A stretch of 36,924 bases of DNA. Origin: Sulfitobacter sp. HNIBRBA3233 (GTDB lineage: Bacteria; Pseudomonadota; Alphaproteobacteria; Rhodobacterales; Rhodobacteraceae). The stretch spans positions 1-36,924 of the forward strand of contig NZ_JBEFLP010000009.1 in the NCBI RefSeq assembly GCF_040149665.1, in the 5' to 3' direction. This document shows, in pieces, positions 22,982 to 30,736 of this stretch; the first letter of the stretch is position 1, and each line of letters starts with the position of its first letter. The position numbers were made by a program, and so were the translations under genes. The notes under the pieces were generated by a model, which was not told the origin of the DNA, did no database searches, and saw only the letters and a program-made list of their open reading frames with translations.

Positions 22982-24610
22982 TTACTCTGCGGCCTCGGCG
23001 AAAGGCCGGAAATTCGCGAAATCCCAGTGGCGACCGGGTGCGGCGGCGATCAACGCCTTGGTATAGTCCTGCTGCGGCGATCCCAGCACCTGTGCGGCGG
23101 GGCCGTATTCGACGACCTGCCCGTGCTGCATCACCAGCACATCGTCGCAGACCTGCGCCGCGACGCCGAGGTCATGGGTGATGAACAGGATGCCGAGGCC
23201 CAGACGCTCCTGAAGCTCGGCCAGCAGTTCGAGAACCTGCGCCTGTACGGATACGTCGAGCGCCGATACCGCCTCGTCCGCGACCAGCACATCGGGGTCC
23301 ATGGCCAGGGCGCGGGCGATGGCGATGCGCTGGCGCTGCCCGCCCGAGAACTGGTGCGGGAAACGGTCGACGGCGCTCGCCGGCAGGCCAACCAGTTCCA
23401 GCAGCTCGCGCGCGCGCTTCATTGCCGCGTCGCGGGGCACGCCGAAGTTCAGCGGGCCCTCGATGATCGACTGCCCGATCTCGATGCGCGGGTTGAGCGA
23501 GCGCATGGGATCCTGGAAAACGATCTGGATATTCTTGCGCTGCGGCTTCAGCTCCTTCTGGCTGAGATGGGCGATATCCGTGCCGCCCACGCGGATCGCA
23601 CCCGATGTGGGATCGATCAGCCGCATGATGCAGCGCGCCACCGTGGTCTTGCCCGACCCGCTTTCGCCGACGATGCCCAGGGTACGGCCCTTGGGGATGG
23701 TGAAACTGACGTTCTGCGCCGCCTTCACTTCGCGCCCGCGTCCGAACAGGCCCGCGCCGCCGTAGGTTTTGCAAAGGTCGTCCGCCTCCAGCACGATGTT
23801 GTCCGAAGTCCGCGGCCGCTCCATCCGCGGCACCTGGCTTGGCACCGCGCTCAGCAGGTCGCGGGTATAGTCGGTCTGCGGCTTCCGCAGCAGGTTGTCG
23901 ACGCTCTGCGTCTCCATCACCTCGCCCAGCTTCAGAACGGTCACATCGTCGGCGATTTCCGATACCACGCCCATATCGTGGGTGATGAACAGAACCGCCG
24001 CGCCCTGTTCCTCGCGCAGCTCGCGAATCAGATCGAGGATCTGCGCCTGCGTGGTCACGTCCAGCGCGGTCGTCGGCTCGTCCGCGATCAGAAGCTGCGG
24101 ACGCATCACCAGCGCCATCGCGATCATGATGCGCTGGCGCTGCCCGCCCGACAACTGGTGCGGAAAACTGCGGTACATCTTGTCCACGTCCGGCAGGTGC
24201 ACCTGCTCCATCATCTCCTTCACGCGGGTGCGCCGCTGCGACTGGGACATGTCGGAGTGGAACTCCAGCACTTCCTCGATCTGCTGGCCCACACGCGCGA
24301 CCGGGTTCAGCGCCGTCATCGGCTCCTGAAAGATCATCGACATCGACGTGGCGCGCAGGTTGCGCAGCCGCGACTGCCGCGCCCCCAGCAGCTCCTCGCC
24401 CTTCAGCTTGATCGACCCCGCGATGGGTTTCAGCACCGGCGGCAACAGACCCATGGTCGCCAAGGCGGTCAGCGATTTGCCCGACCCGCTCTCGCCGACC
24501 AGACAGGTGGTCTGGCCGGGCTCGATGCTCAGGTTCAGGCCCTTGACGACCTGGCTGTCCGCATCGCCGTTCAGCGCGATGCGCAGGTCCTTGATATCCA
24601 GAAGGCTCAT
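22982..24610 (-). CDS. Fused double ATPase of a peptide/nickel-type ABC transporter
   Basis: The 542-residue protein contains two complete ABC ATPase domains, equivalent to DppD and DppF in one chain, like GsiA. The first half has Walker A GESGSGKS (39-46), LSGGQRQRIMIAMAL and Walker B LLIADEPTTALD. The second half has GESGSGKTTVARC, FSGGQRQRIAIARAL and VLVADEAVSALD, with Ala-Val in place of the usual Pro-Val or Pro-Thr. Between them are the oligopeptide-type C-terminal extensions. Its start overlaps the permease gene by four bases (24607-24610). Both halves look catalytically intact. Confidence 0.93.
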   Translation of the reverse strand: MSLLDIKDLRIALNGDADSQVVKGLNLSIEPGQTTCLVGESGSGKSLTALATMGLLPPVLKPIAGSIKLKGEELLGARQSRLRNLRATSMSMIFQEPMTALNPVARVGQQIEEVLEFHSDMSQSQRRTRVKEMMEQVHLPDVDKMYRSFPHQLSGGQRQRIMIAMALVMRPQLLIADEPTTALDVTTQAQILDLIRELREEQGAAVLFITHDMGVVSEIADDVTVLKLGEVMETQSVDNLLRKPQTDYTRDLLSAVPSQVPRMERPRTSDNIVLEADDLCKTYGGAGLFGRGREVKAAQNVSFTIPKGRTLGIVGESGSGKTTVARCIMRLIDPTSGAIRVGGTDIAHLSQKELKPQRKNIQIVFQDPMRSLNPRIEIGQSIIEGPLNFGVPRDAAMKRARELLELVGLPASAVDRFPHQFSGGQRQRIAIARALAMDPDVLVADEAVSALDVSVQAQVLELLAELQERLGLGILFITHDLGVAAQVCDDVLVMQHGQVVEYGPAAQVLGSPQQDYTKALIAAAPGRHWDFANFRPFAEAAE

Positions 24611-25497
24611 CTTTCGATTCCCCGCTTTGCCATGCGCGGATCCAGCGCGTCACGCACTGCATCGCCCAAAAGGTTGATGGACAGGATTGTCACCGACACG
24701 ACCAGACCGGGCCAGAGCACGATGCCCGGGTTGATCTGGAAATAGATCCGGCCCTCGGCCATGATGTTGCCCCAGCTCGGTGTCTCGGGGTTGATGCCCG
24801 CGCCAAGGAAACTCAGGATCGCCTCGGTCAGGATCGCACTGGCGCAGATATAGGTGCCCTGAATGATCAGCGGCGCGATGGTGTTGGGCACCAGATGCCG
24901 CCGCATGATCAGCCAGGTGGGTGTGCCCGCGGCAATCGCCGCCTCGACATAGGGTTCTTCCCGCGCCGACAGCACCAGCGACCGGACCAGCCGGATCACC
25001 CGTGGCACCTCGGGGATGGTGATCGCCACCAGCACCGTCCAGAGGCTCGCGCCCCAGAGCGACACGATGGCGATGGCCAGCAGGATCGACGGGATCGCCA
25101 TCAGGCCGTCCACCATCCGCATCAGCACCGCGTCGAGCCAGCGGATGTATCCCGCCAGCAGGCCGAACAGCAGCCCCAGCACCACGGCGAAAATCGCCGC
25201 CGCGATCCCCACGACCAGCGATATCCGCCCGCCGTAGATGATCCGCGAAAACAGGTCGCGCCCGTAGGCATCGGTGCCCAGCCAGAAATCCTCGCTCGGC
25301 GGTTTCAGACGCACCGACGGCGACAGGCGCACCGGATCGTGCGGCACGACCCAGACGGCAAACAGCGCCGACAGCACGATCACCACGAGGATCGCGGTAG
25401 CAAGTGTCACCAGCGGACTGGAAAACACGATCTCGCGGGCGCGCCCCAGCGGCGACACACGGACAGGAACGAGAGCGGAAGCGGATTGATCGGTCAT
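24607..25497 (-). CDS. ABC transporter permease, DppC type
   Basis: The 296-residue protein has the DppC/OppC plan: a soluble start, first helix LVTLATAILVVIVLSALFAVWV, the segment HPVRLSPSVRLKPPSEDFWLGTDAYGRDLFSRIIYGGR (seen here as DPVRLSPS and LGTDAYGRDLFSR), then five helices and the cytoplasmic EAA loop EEPYVEAAIAAGTPTWLIMRRHLVPN that contacts the ATPase. It overlaps the DppB-type gene by four bases and the ATPase gene by four, so the three are translationally coupled. Confidence 0.93.
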   Translation of the reverse strand: MTDQSASALVPVRVSPLGRAREIVFSSPLVTLATAILVVIVLSALFAVWVVPHDPVRLSPSVRLKPPSEDFWLGTDAYGRDLFSRIIYGGRISLVVGIAAAIFAVVLGLLFGLLAGYIRWLDAVLMRMVDGLMAIPSILLAIAIVSLWGASLWTVLVAITIPEVPRVIRLVRSLVLSAREEPYVEAAIAAGTPTWLIMRRHLVPNTIAPLIIQGTYICASAILTEAILSFLGAGINPETPSWGNIMAEGRIYFQINPGIVLWPGLVVSVTILSINLLGDAVRDALDPRMAKRGIER

Positions 25498-26438
25498 GAA
25501 TAACGGATCCTCGGGTCAAGCAGCACATAGGCGATGTCGATCAGCAGGTTGATGACGACATAGATAAGAGAGGCGAGCAGGATGACCGCCTGAATGACCG
25601 GATAGTCCCGGCTCAGCACGGCATCGACCGTCAGACGGCCCAGCCCCGGCAGGTTGAACACGGACTCGGTCACGACAACGCCCGAAATGATCAGCGCGAA
25701 ACCGATGCCGATCACCGTGATGATCGGCACAGAACAGTTGCGCAGCGCGTGGCGCATCAGCACCTTTCGTTCCGGCAACCCCTTGGCGCGGGCCGTGCGC
25801 ACGTAATCGTCGCCCAGAATTTCCAGCATCGAGGTGCGGGTGATCCGCGCGATCAGCGCGATATAAAGCAGCGTCAGCGTCAGCGTCGGCAGGGCGATGC
25901 GGTGGAAGAACGGACCGACACCCTCGCCGATGGGGCGGAACCCCTGCACCGGAAACCAGCCCAGCTGCATCGAGAAGAGCGAAATCATCAGATAGCCGAT
26001 CACGAAGACCGGCACCGAAAAGCCCAGCACCGACAGCAGCATCACGAAGCGGTCGATCAGCGTGCCCTGCTTCCACGCCGCGATGACACCCAGCGGTACG
26101 GCGATGATGACGGACAGGATGATGGTGGTCAGCGCAAGGCTGATGGTCGGCTCCATCCGGTCGGCGATCAGTTCCAGCACCGGTTTGCCGGACAGCACCG
26201 ACGTCCCGAAATCGCCGCGCAGCAGATCGGTGATCCAGTTCAGGAACTGCACCAGCAAGGGATCGTTGAGCCCCAGCGAGGTGCGGATCGCCTCGAGCTG
26301 TTCGGGCGTCGCGGTATCGCCGGCGATGATTGCTGCGGGGTCACCGGGCGTCAGCCGCAAGAGCAGGAACACGAAAAGCGCGACAAACCCCATGACAGGG
26401 ATCGCGGCAAGAATACGCTGCACGATGTAGAGGACCAT
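25494..26438 (-). CDS. ABC transporter permease, DppB type
   Basis: The 314-residue protein has the DppB features: first helix and motif YIVQRILAAIPVMGFVALFVFLLLRLTPGDPAA, LGLNDPLLVQFLNWI, six helices, and the EAA loop DDYVRTARAKGLPERKVLMRHALRN. It forms the inner-membrane channel with the DppC-type partner. It follows the binding-protein gene by 74 bases containing a hairpin. By family the substrate is a short peptide, an opine-like compound or a metal chelate. Confidence 0.93.
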   Translation of the reverse strand: MVLYIVQRILAAIPVMGFVALFVFLLLRLTPGDPAAIIAGDTATPEQLEAIRTSLGLNDPLLVQFLNWITDLLRGDFGTSVLSGKPVLELIADRMEPTISLALTTIILSVIIAVPLGVIAAWKQGTLIDRFVMLLSVLGFSVPVFVIGYLMISLFSMQLGWFPVQGFRPIGEGVGPFFHRIALPTLTLTLLYIALIARITRTSMLEILGDDYVRTARAKGLPERKVLMRHALRNCSVPIITVIGIGFALIISGVVVTESVFNLPGLGRLTVDAVLSRDYPVIQAVILLASLIYVVINLLIDIAYVLLDPRIRYS

Positions 26439-26478
26439 GAGAACGGACCTTTCGGGTCAGGAATTTTCATTGATGGGC

Positions 26479-26504
26479 CCCGGCCCCCGTCGCAGGGGGC
26501 CGGG
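26479..26504. terminator. Hairpin between binding-protein and permease genes
   Basis: CCCGGCCCCC (26479-26488) pairs perfectly with GGGGGCCGGG (26495-26504) around GTCGCA, eight bases beyond the binding-protein stop. The - strand sequence after it (CCATCAATGAAAATT) has no T run, so read-through with protection of the upstream mRNA is more likely than full termination. It matches the arrangement in TRAP system 1. Confidence 0.65.
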
Positions 26505-26512
26505 ACTTGGCG

Positions 26513-28123
26513 TCAGTTCTTGGTGATGTTCCAGAACAGCGGCGCGGGCGCGTCCAGCACCCCTTCGAGGGAGTTCGACCATGCGGTCGGCACGAAGTAC
26601 TGGCCGATCGGCGCATAGATGCCTTCCTCGTAGGCGATCTTCTGGATTTCCGCGGCAAGCTCTTTCTGCTTTTCGAGCGAAGTCGAGGTTGCGTATTCCG
26701 TCCGCAGTTCCTCAAGCTTCGGCACGTCTGGCCAGCCGAACCAGCCCCCGGCGGTACCCTTGCCGTTGACCATGTTGTTGACCAGCGGGTTGAACACGTC
26801 GGCACCCACCCAGTTGGTCATGAACATGTGCCAGCCGCCCTCGTCGATGGGCGCCTGGGATGCACGGCGGCCGACCAGCGTCTGCCAGTCCATCGCCTGC
26901 AGATCGACGGTAAAGCCCGCGTCACGCATCGCCTGCGCGATCACCACCGGCTGCGAGCGCAGCGAGGCAACGTCGGTCGGGTGCATGACAACGATGGGCG
27001 TGCCATCGTATCCGGCTTCTTCCAGCAGCGCCTTGGCCTGCTCCATGCCGTTGCCCTCGACCAGCGTTTCCGAGCCGACGTCAGTGGCCAGCGGCGTGTC
27101 ACAGACGAACATCGCACCGCAGATCTTGTAGAGATCGGGTGTACCGACCAGCGCTTCGAGCACGTCCTTCTGGTTCACCGATGCAATCGCGGCCTTGCGG
27201 ACCAGCGGGTTGTCCATCGGTGGGTTCAGCGTGTTCGGGCGCATGATCGTCTGGAAGCCGAGCGCGTTGAGGTTCTTGACCGTCACGTCGGGGTTCGCCT
27301 CGAGGATCGGCAACAGGTCCGATGGCGGCTGCTCCCAATAGTCGATCTCGCCGGCCTGCAGCGCGTTCAGCGCGGTCTGGTCATCGGCCATCACGACCCA
27401 TTCGACACGGTCCACCTTCACGACCTTGCCACCGGCGGCAAAGCTTGGCGGCTCGTCGCGCGGAACGTAGTCTTCGTTTTTCTCGTACACCGCGATCACA
27501 CCGGGCTGGTATTCATCCGCGACCCATTTGAACGGGCCCGACCCGATCTGCTCCGGGATCGCCTCGGTCGATGGTGTCTCTGCCAGACGCGCGGGCATGA
27601 TGAATGGCACGTTCGACGACGGCTTTGCCAGACTGTCGATCACCAGACCGTAGGGTTCCTTCAGCTTGATCACGAACTGGTTGGGCGCATCGCCCTGCAT
27701 CATGTCCTCGACGAAGGACATCAGCACCTGGCCCATGCCGTCGCGTTCGCCCCAGCGCTTGATCGACGCGGCGACATCCGTGCCGGTCACATCCGCGCCG
27801 TCGTGGAATTTCAGACCGTCGCGCAGGGTGAAGGTATAGGTCAGCCCGTCCTCGGACACTTCATGGCTGTCGACCATCTGCGGCTGCGGCACCAGATCGC
27901 TGTCCAGCGCATAGAGCGTGTCGAAGATCATGTAGCCGTGGTTCCGGCTCATGTAGGCGGTGGTCAGGATCGGGTCGAGAACCCGCAGATCCGAGTGCTT
28001 CACGGCGCGCAGCGTCTGCGCGTCCAGTCCGCCCGCCAGCAGGGCAAAGCCCGCAAGCGCCGCGCTGAACAGAGACATTCGGAATGTCCCCTTCGGCGTG
28101 GATTTCATATTCAGAAAATTCAT
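26513..28123 (-). CDS. ABC transporter substrate-binding protein (family 5, DppA/OppA-like)
   Basis: The 536-residue periplasmic protein has a signal peptide with a long n-region (MNFLNMKSTPKGTFRMSLFSAALAGFALLAGGLDAQ). The mature part contains family-5 landmarks: LRVLDPILTTAYMSRNHGYMIFDTLYALD, LRDGLKFHDGADVTGTDVAASIKRW, IGSGPFKWVADEYQPG, and VRKAAIASVNQKDVLEAL. AGGGAG precedes ATG 28123; starts at 28108 or 28078 (MSLFS) are also possible, and the last would give a more usual signal peptide. It is the second gene of the leftward run, after the M81 gene. Confidence 0.93.
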   Translation of the reverse strand: MNFLNMKSTPKGTFRMSLFSAALAGFALLAGGLDAQTLRAVKHSDLRVLDPILTTAYMSRNHGYMIFDTLYALDSDLVPQPQMVDSHEVSEDGLTYTFTLRDGLKFHDGADVTGTDVAASIKRWGERDGMGQVLMSFVEDMMQGDAPNQFVIKLKEPYGLVIDSLAKPSSNVPFIMPARLAETPSTEAIPEQIGSGPFKWVADEYQPGVIAVYEKNEDYVPRDEPPSFAAGGKVVKVDRVEWVVMADDQTALNALQAGEIDYWEQPPSDLLPILEANPDVTVKNLNALGFQTIMRPNTLNPPMDNPLVRKAAIASVNQKDVLEALVGTPDLYKICGAMFVCDTPLATDVGSETLVEGNGMEQAKALLEEAGYDGTPIVVMHPTDVASLRSQPVVIAQAMRDAGFTVDLQAMDWQTLVGRRASQAPIDEGGWHMFMTNWVGADVFNPLVNNMVNGKGTAGGWFGWPDVPKLEELRTEYATSTSLEKQKELAAEIQKIAYEEGIYAPIGQYFVPTAWSNSLEGVLDAPAPLFWNITKN

Positions 28124-28236
28124 GTCGTAACTCCCTTGGATGTTGGTGTCTTCACGGGGCTTTTGCCCCTTTTATCGTCTTGGCCTTCTGGTCTGTCTGT
28201 CGGGTCTCCTTCTTGTTTCATACACGCACCGCCCGA

Positions 28237-29751
28237 TCAGGCGGCGGTTTTGGGGTCGAACACAGGGCCCAGCGGCTCCAGCCGCATGCCGGGGGCAAGA
28301 TTGGTGAAAGGCAGGCTCGCCGGGCTGACCGGCATCGGGCCGGGGGCCGTGCAGGTCAGGATCGTCTCGGCGATACCGTCGAAATCGGCACGGAAATGCA
28401 CCGAGCTCTTGTTGACGAGGATCGCCTGCGCCTCGGGCTCGATCCCGACAAAGCGGTACATCTCGCGGTCGGCCATCTGCGCCTTGTGGGTCGTCACCAC
28501 CACCCGCACATCGCCGATGCGCAGGCAGGCGGACGGGCCCATGTCCAGAGGCGCCCCGCCGTAGAACGGCCCGTTCGCCACCAGCTTGCCGTCCGACAGG
28601 GTTTCGACCGTGAAACTCCCCTCGAAAGGGGCGTCGCCCGCGATGCCGGAAAAGCCACCCAGCGCGAGGGTGATCTCGGCCCCCTGCCCCGCCGCATGGG
28701 CCGCCGCCGCCGCCCGCGGATCGACCATGTTGCCGAGCGCCGCGCGCTGTGCGTTCTGCGCGACCAGCGCGCGCAGCATGCCCGTCGTATTGCTGTCCCC
28801 GCCCGCGCCGGGATTGTCCTGCGTGTCCGCGATCACCACCGGCTTGGTCGCCGTCCGCGCGATGCGCATCGCCTCGATCACGCCCGCCTCGGGCTCGAAT
28901 GTCTCTCCGGCCAGCGCGGGTTCTGCATCCAGAACCGCCTGTTCGATCCGGTCCGCCGCGGCCTCGGCCCGCGTCGGGCCGTCGGCGTAACAAACCACGG
29001 TCGGGCCACAGCCCGGAAAATCCGCCGCCGGAAAACCGAAGAAGAAAGACGTGCTGGCAACGCCGCCCCCTTCCAGCCCGGCGACCAGATCATAGATCCC
29101 CTTGGCCGGCTCGGCCCGGGTGCTCTGCCACGCGATGGGCACCAGAAACGGCAACCGGCGGAACGCCTTCGCGAAGGGCGCGCCGCGCGCCATCAGCGCG
29201 TCCAGCTGCGTCGCCGCGCGATAGCCGGTATCGGCCATGTCCACATGCGGATAGGTGCGAAAGCCCACCAGAACATCCGCCGCCTCGCCCATCGCTTCGG
29301 TGATGTTGCCATGCAGGTCCAGCGACGCGGCGATCGGCACATCGGGGCCGACGGTCTCGCGCACCCGTCGCAGCAGCGCGCCCTCCCCGTCATCCTCGTG
29401 TTCCGCGACCATGGCGCCGTGCAGATCGATCAGCACACCGTCCAGCGGCCCTGCGGCGGCAATGCCGGAAATAATATCAGCTGTGATGCTTTCGTAGGCA
29501 TCTCGCGACACATGAGCCGACGGAATCGCCCCCGCCCAGAGGATCGGCACCATTTCCCAGCCGGCTGATTCGCCAAATCTCACCGCGCCGCCGATGCCCA
29601 GATTGATGTCGCGCCCCCGCTCCAGAACCGCCGCGCCGCGCACGAGGGGCATGTATCCACCCCCCTGAACAAAGTCCTCCATACGCGCCTTGGTAGGCGC
29701 GAAAGTGTTCGTTTCGTGCAAGAAACCGGCAAGCGCCACGCGCTTCGACAT
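28237..29751 (-). CDS. M81 family metallopeptidase (MlrC-like)
   Basis: The 504-residue protein matches the M81/MlrC family: start MSKRVALAGFLHETNTFAPT, zinc-site segments DGVLIDLHGAMVAEHEDDGEG and ASLDLHGNITEAM, then GFRTYPHVDMADTG, IADTQDNPGAGGDSNTTGML and a C-terminal domain with FVGIEPEAQAILVNKSSVHFRADF. MlrC cleaves linearised microcystin in sphingomonads, but most relatives are of unknown function beside peptide transporters, as here. The start ATG 29751 begins the family sequence; the frame to 29790 adds nothing. It heads the transporter run, divergent from the IclR gene. A short hairpin (GGGGCTTTTGCCCC, 28156-28169) lies between it and the binding-protein gene. Confidence 0.92.
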   Translation of the reverse strand: MSKRVALAGFLHETNTFAPTKARMEDFVQGGGYMPLVRGAAVLERGRDINLGIGGAVRFGESAGWEMVPILWAGAIPSAHVSRDAYESITADIISGIAAAGPLDGVLIDLHGAMVAEHEDDGEGALLRRVRETVGPDVPIAASLDLHGNITEAMGEAADVLVGFRTYPHVDMADTGYRAATQLDALMARGAPFAKAFRRLPFLVPIAWQSTRAEPAKGIYDLVAGLEGGGVASTSFFFGFPAADFPGCGPTVVCYADGPTRAEAAADRIEQAVLDAEPALAGETFEPEAGVIEAMRIARTATKPVVIADTQDNPGAGGDSNTTGMLRALVAQNAQRAALGNMVDPRAAAAAHAAGQGAEITLALGGFSGIAGDAPFEGSFTVETLSDGKLVANGPFYGGAPLDMGPSACLRIGDVRVVVTTHKAQMADREMYRFVGIEPEAQAILVNKSSVHFRADFDGIAETILTCTAPGPMPVSPASLPFTNLAPGMRLEPLGPVFDPKTAA

Positions 29752-29816
29752 TAGTTTTACCCCCGTTTTCGTCGACCGGATGCGATGCAACGGCGCCCCT
29801 TCGACGATGGATCAAA

Positions 29817-29868
29817 GTATTGCCAGACAATACAACGGCATCGTATAGAAAGCGTAGGACGGACGCTT
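29817..29868. promoter_or_regulatory. Two inverted repeats between divergent M81 and iclR genes
   Basis: Repeat A is GTATTG (29817-29822) and CAATAC (29828-29833) across 5 bases. Repeat B is AAGCGT (29850-29855) and ACGCTT (29863-29868) across 7 bases. The region is 153 bp and divergent, the usual place for IclR operators. Which repeat the regulator binds cannot be told by eye. Confidence 0.45.
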
Positions 29869-29904
29869 ACTCTGCGTCAATGGCGCAGCTACCGGAGGGC
29901 CCGT

Positions 29905-30717
29905 ATGTCCCGCAACACGACCCGTGCCGAACCCGGCAAACGCGCCCCGACCGCCGAGGACCGCGCCAACCCGCTTTTCGTCCGGTCCGTGGAAAAGGCA
30001 ACGGCGGTTCTGTCTGCCTTCCACCACGCCAACGGGCCGCTGACCCTGACCGACATCGCAAGCCGCGCCGGGATCGACCGCAGCGCGGCACAACGTATGG
30101 TGCACACCATGCGCGCGCTGCGCTACATCGACAGGGACGCGGACGGTCACGGCTTTGTGCCCGGCGTGCGCTTGCTCGATCACACGCTCGACTACCTGCG
30201 CCTCAATCCGCTGGTGCGACAGGCCACCCCGGTGTTGCAGGAGCTGCGCACGGAGGTCCGCGAGCGGGTGGATTTCTCGCTCTTCGACGATTTGCGCGTC
30301 ATCTACGCGATCCGTCTGCAAACCAAACGCCAGACCTTCAATGCCTCCATCGTAGGCCACAGCGTGCCCACCTTCTGCACCTCCGGCGGGCTGGCGATCC
30401 TCGCGCGGCTGCCGCAGGACGCCGCGCGCGACATCGTCGAACGCTCGGACCGCAGGCCGTTCACACCCCATACGCTAACCGAGGTGGACCAGATCATGGA
30501 GGCCATCGAGGAAACCCGCGAACGCGGGTTCGCGCTGACCATCAGCCAGATCCTCGCCGGTGAAATCGCGATGGGCTTTGCCATTCTCGATGCGCATGGT
30601 GCGCCGGTGGGGGCGATCCATATCGCGGGCACTCTGGCGGAATGGACACCCGAGGATTTCGCCGCCCGCGCCGCACCTCTGGGCCAGCAAGCGGCTCGTG
30701 CGCTCAGCAAATACTGA
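29905..30717 (+). CDS. IclR-family transcriptional regulator
   Basis: The 270-residue protein has an N-terminal winged helix (FVRSVEKATAVLSAFHHANGPLTLTDIASRAGIDRSAAQ in outline: LTLTDIASRAGIDRSAAQRM) and a C-terminal effector domain with RVDFSLFDDLRVIYAIRLQ, VPTFCTSGGLAILARLP and GEIAMGFAILDAHGAPVGAI. GGAGGG precedes ATG 29905; an upstream extension to 29785 is not family-like. IclR proteins sense small catabolites. It is divergent from the M81-transporter run and 19 bases upstream of the acylase gene, so it probably regulates both, and itself. Confidence 0.93.
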   Translation: MSRNTTRAEPGKRAPTAEDRANPLFVRSVEKATAVLSAFHHANGPLTLTDIASRAGIDRSAAQRMVHTMRALRYIDRDADGHGFVPGVRLLDHTLDYLRLNPLVRQATPVLQELRTEVRERVDFSLFDDLRVIYAIRLQTKRQTFNASIVGHSVPTFCTSGGLAILARLPQDAARDIVERSDRRPFTPHTLTEVDQIMEAIEETRERGFALTISQILAGEIAMGFAILDAHGAPVGAIHIAGTLAEWTPEDFAARAAPLGQQAARALSKY

Positions 30718-30736
30718 TTTCATACAGGAGCTTTCC

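Noticed and set aside
21887..24745. 952-residue open frame on the + strand
   Set aside because: It spans two recognised - strand genes and is a mirror of their codon pattern, rich in His, Arg and Gln.
28156..28169. Terminator between the M81 and binding-protein genes
   Set aside because: The stem is only five base pairs, and the T run lies on the + strand, opposite to the direction of transcription.
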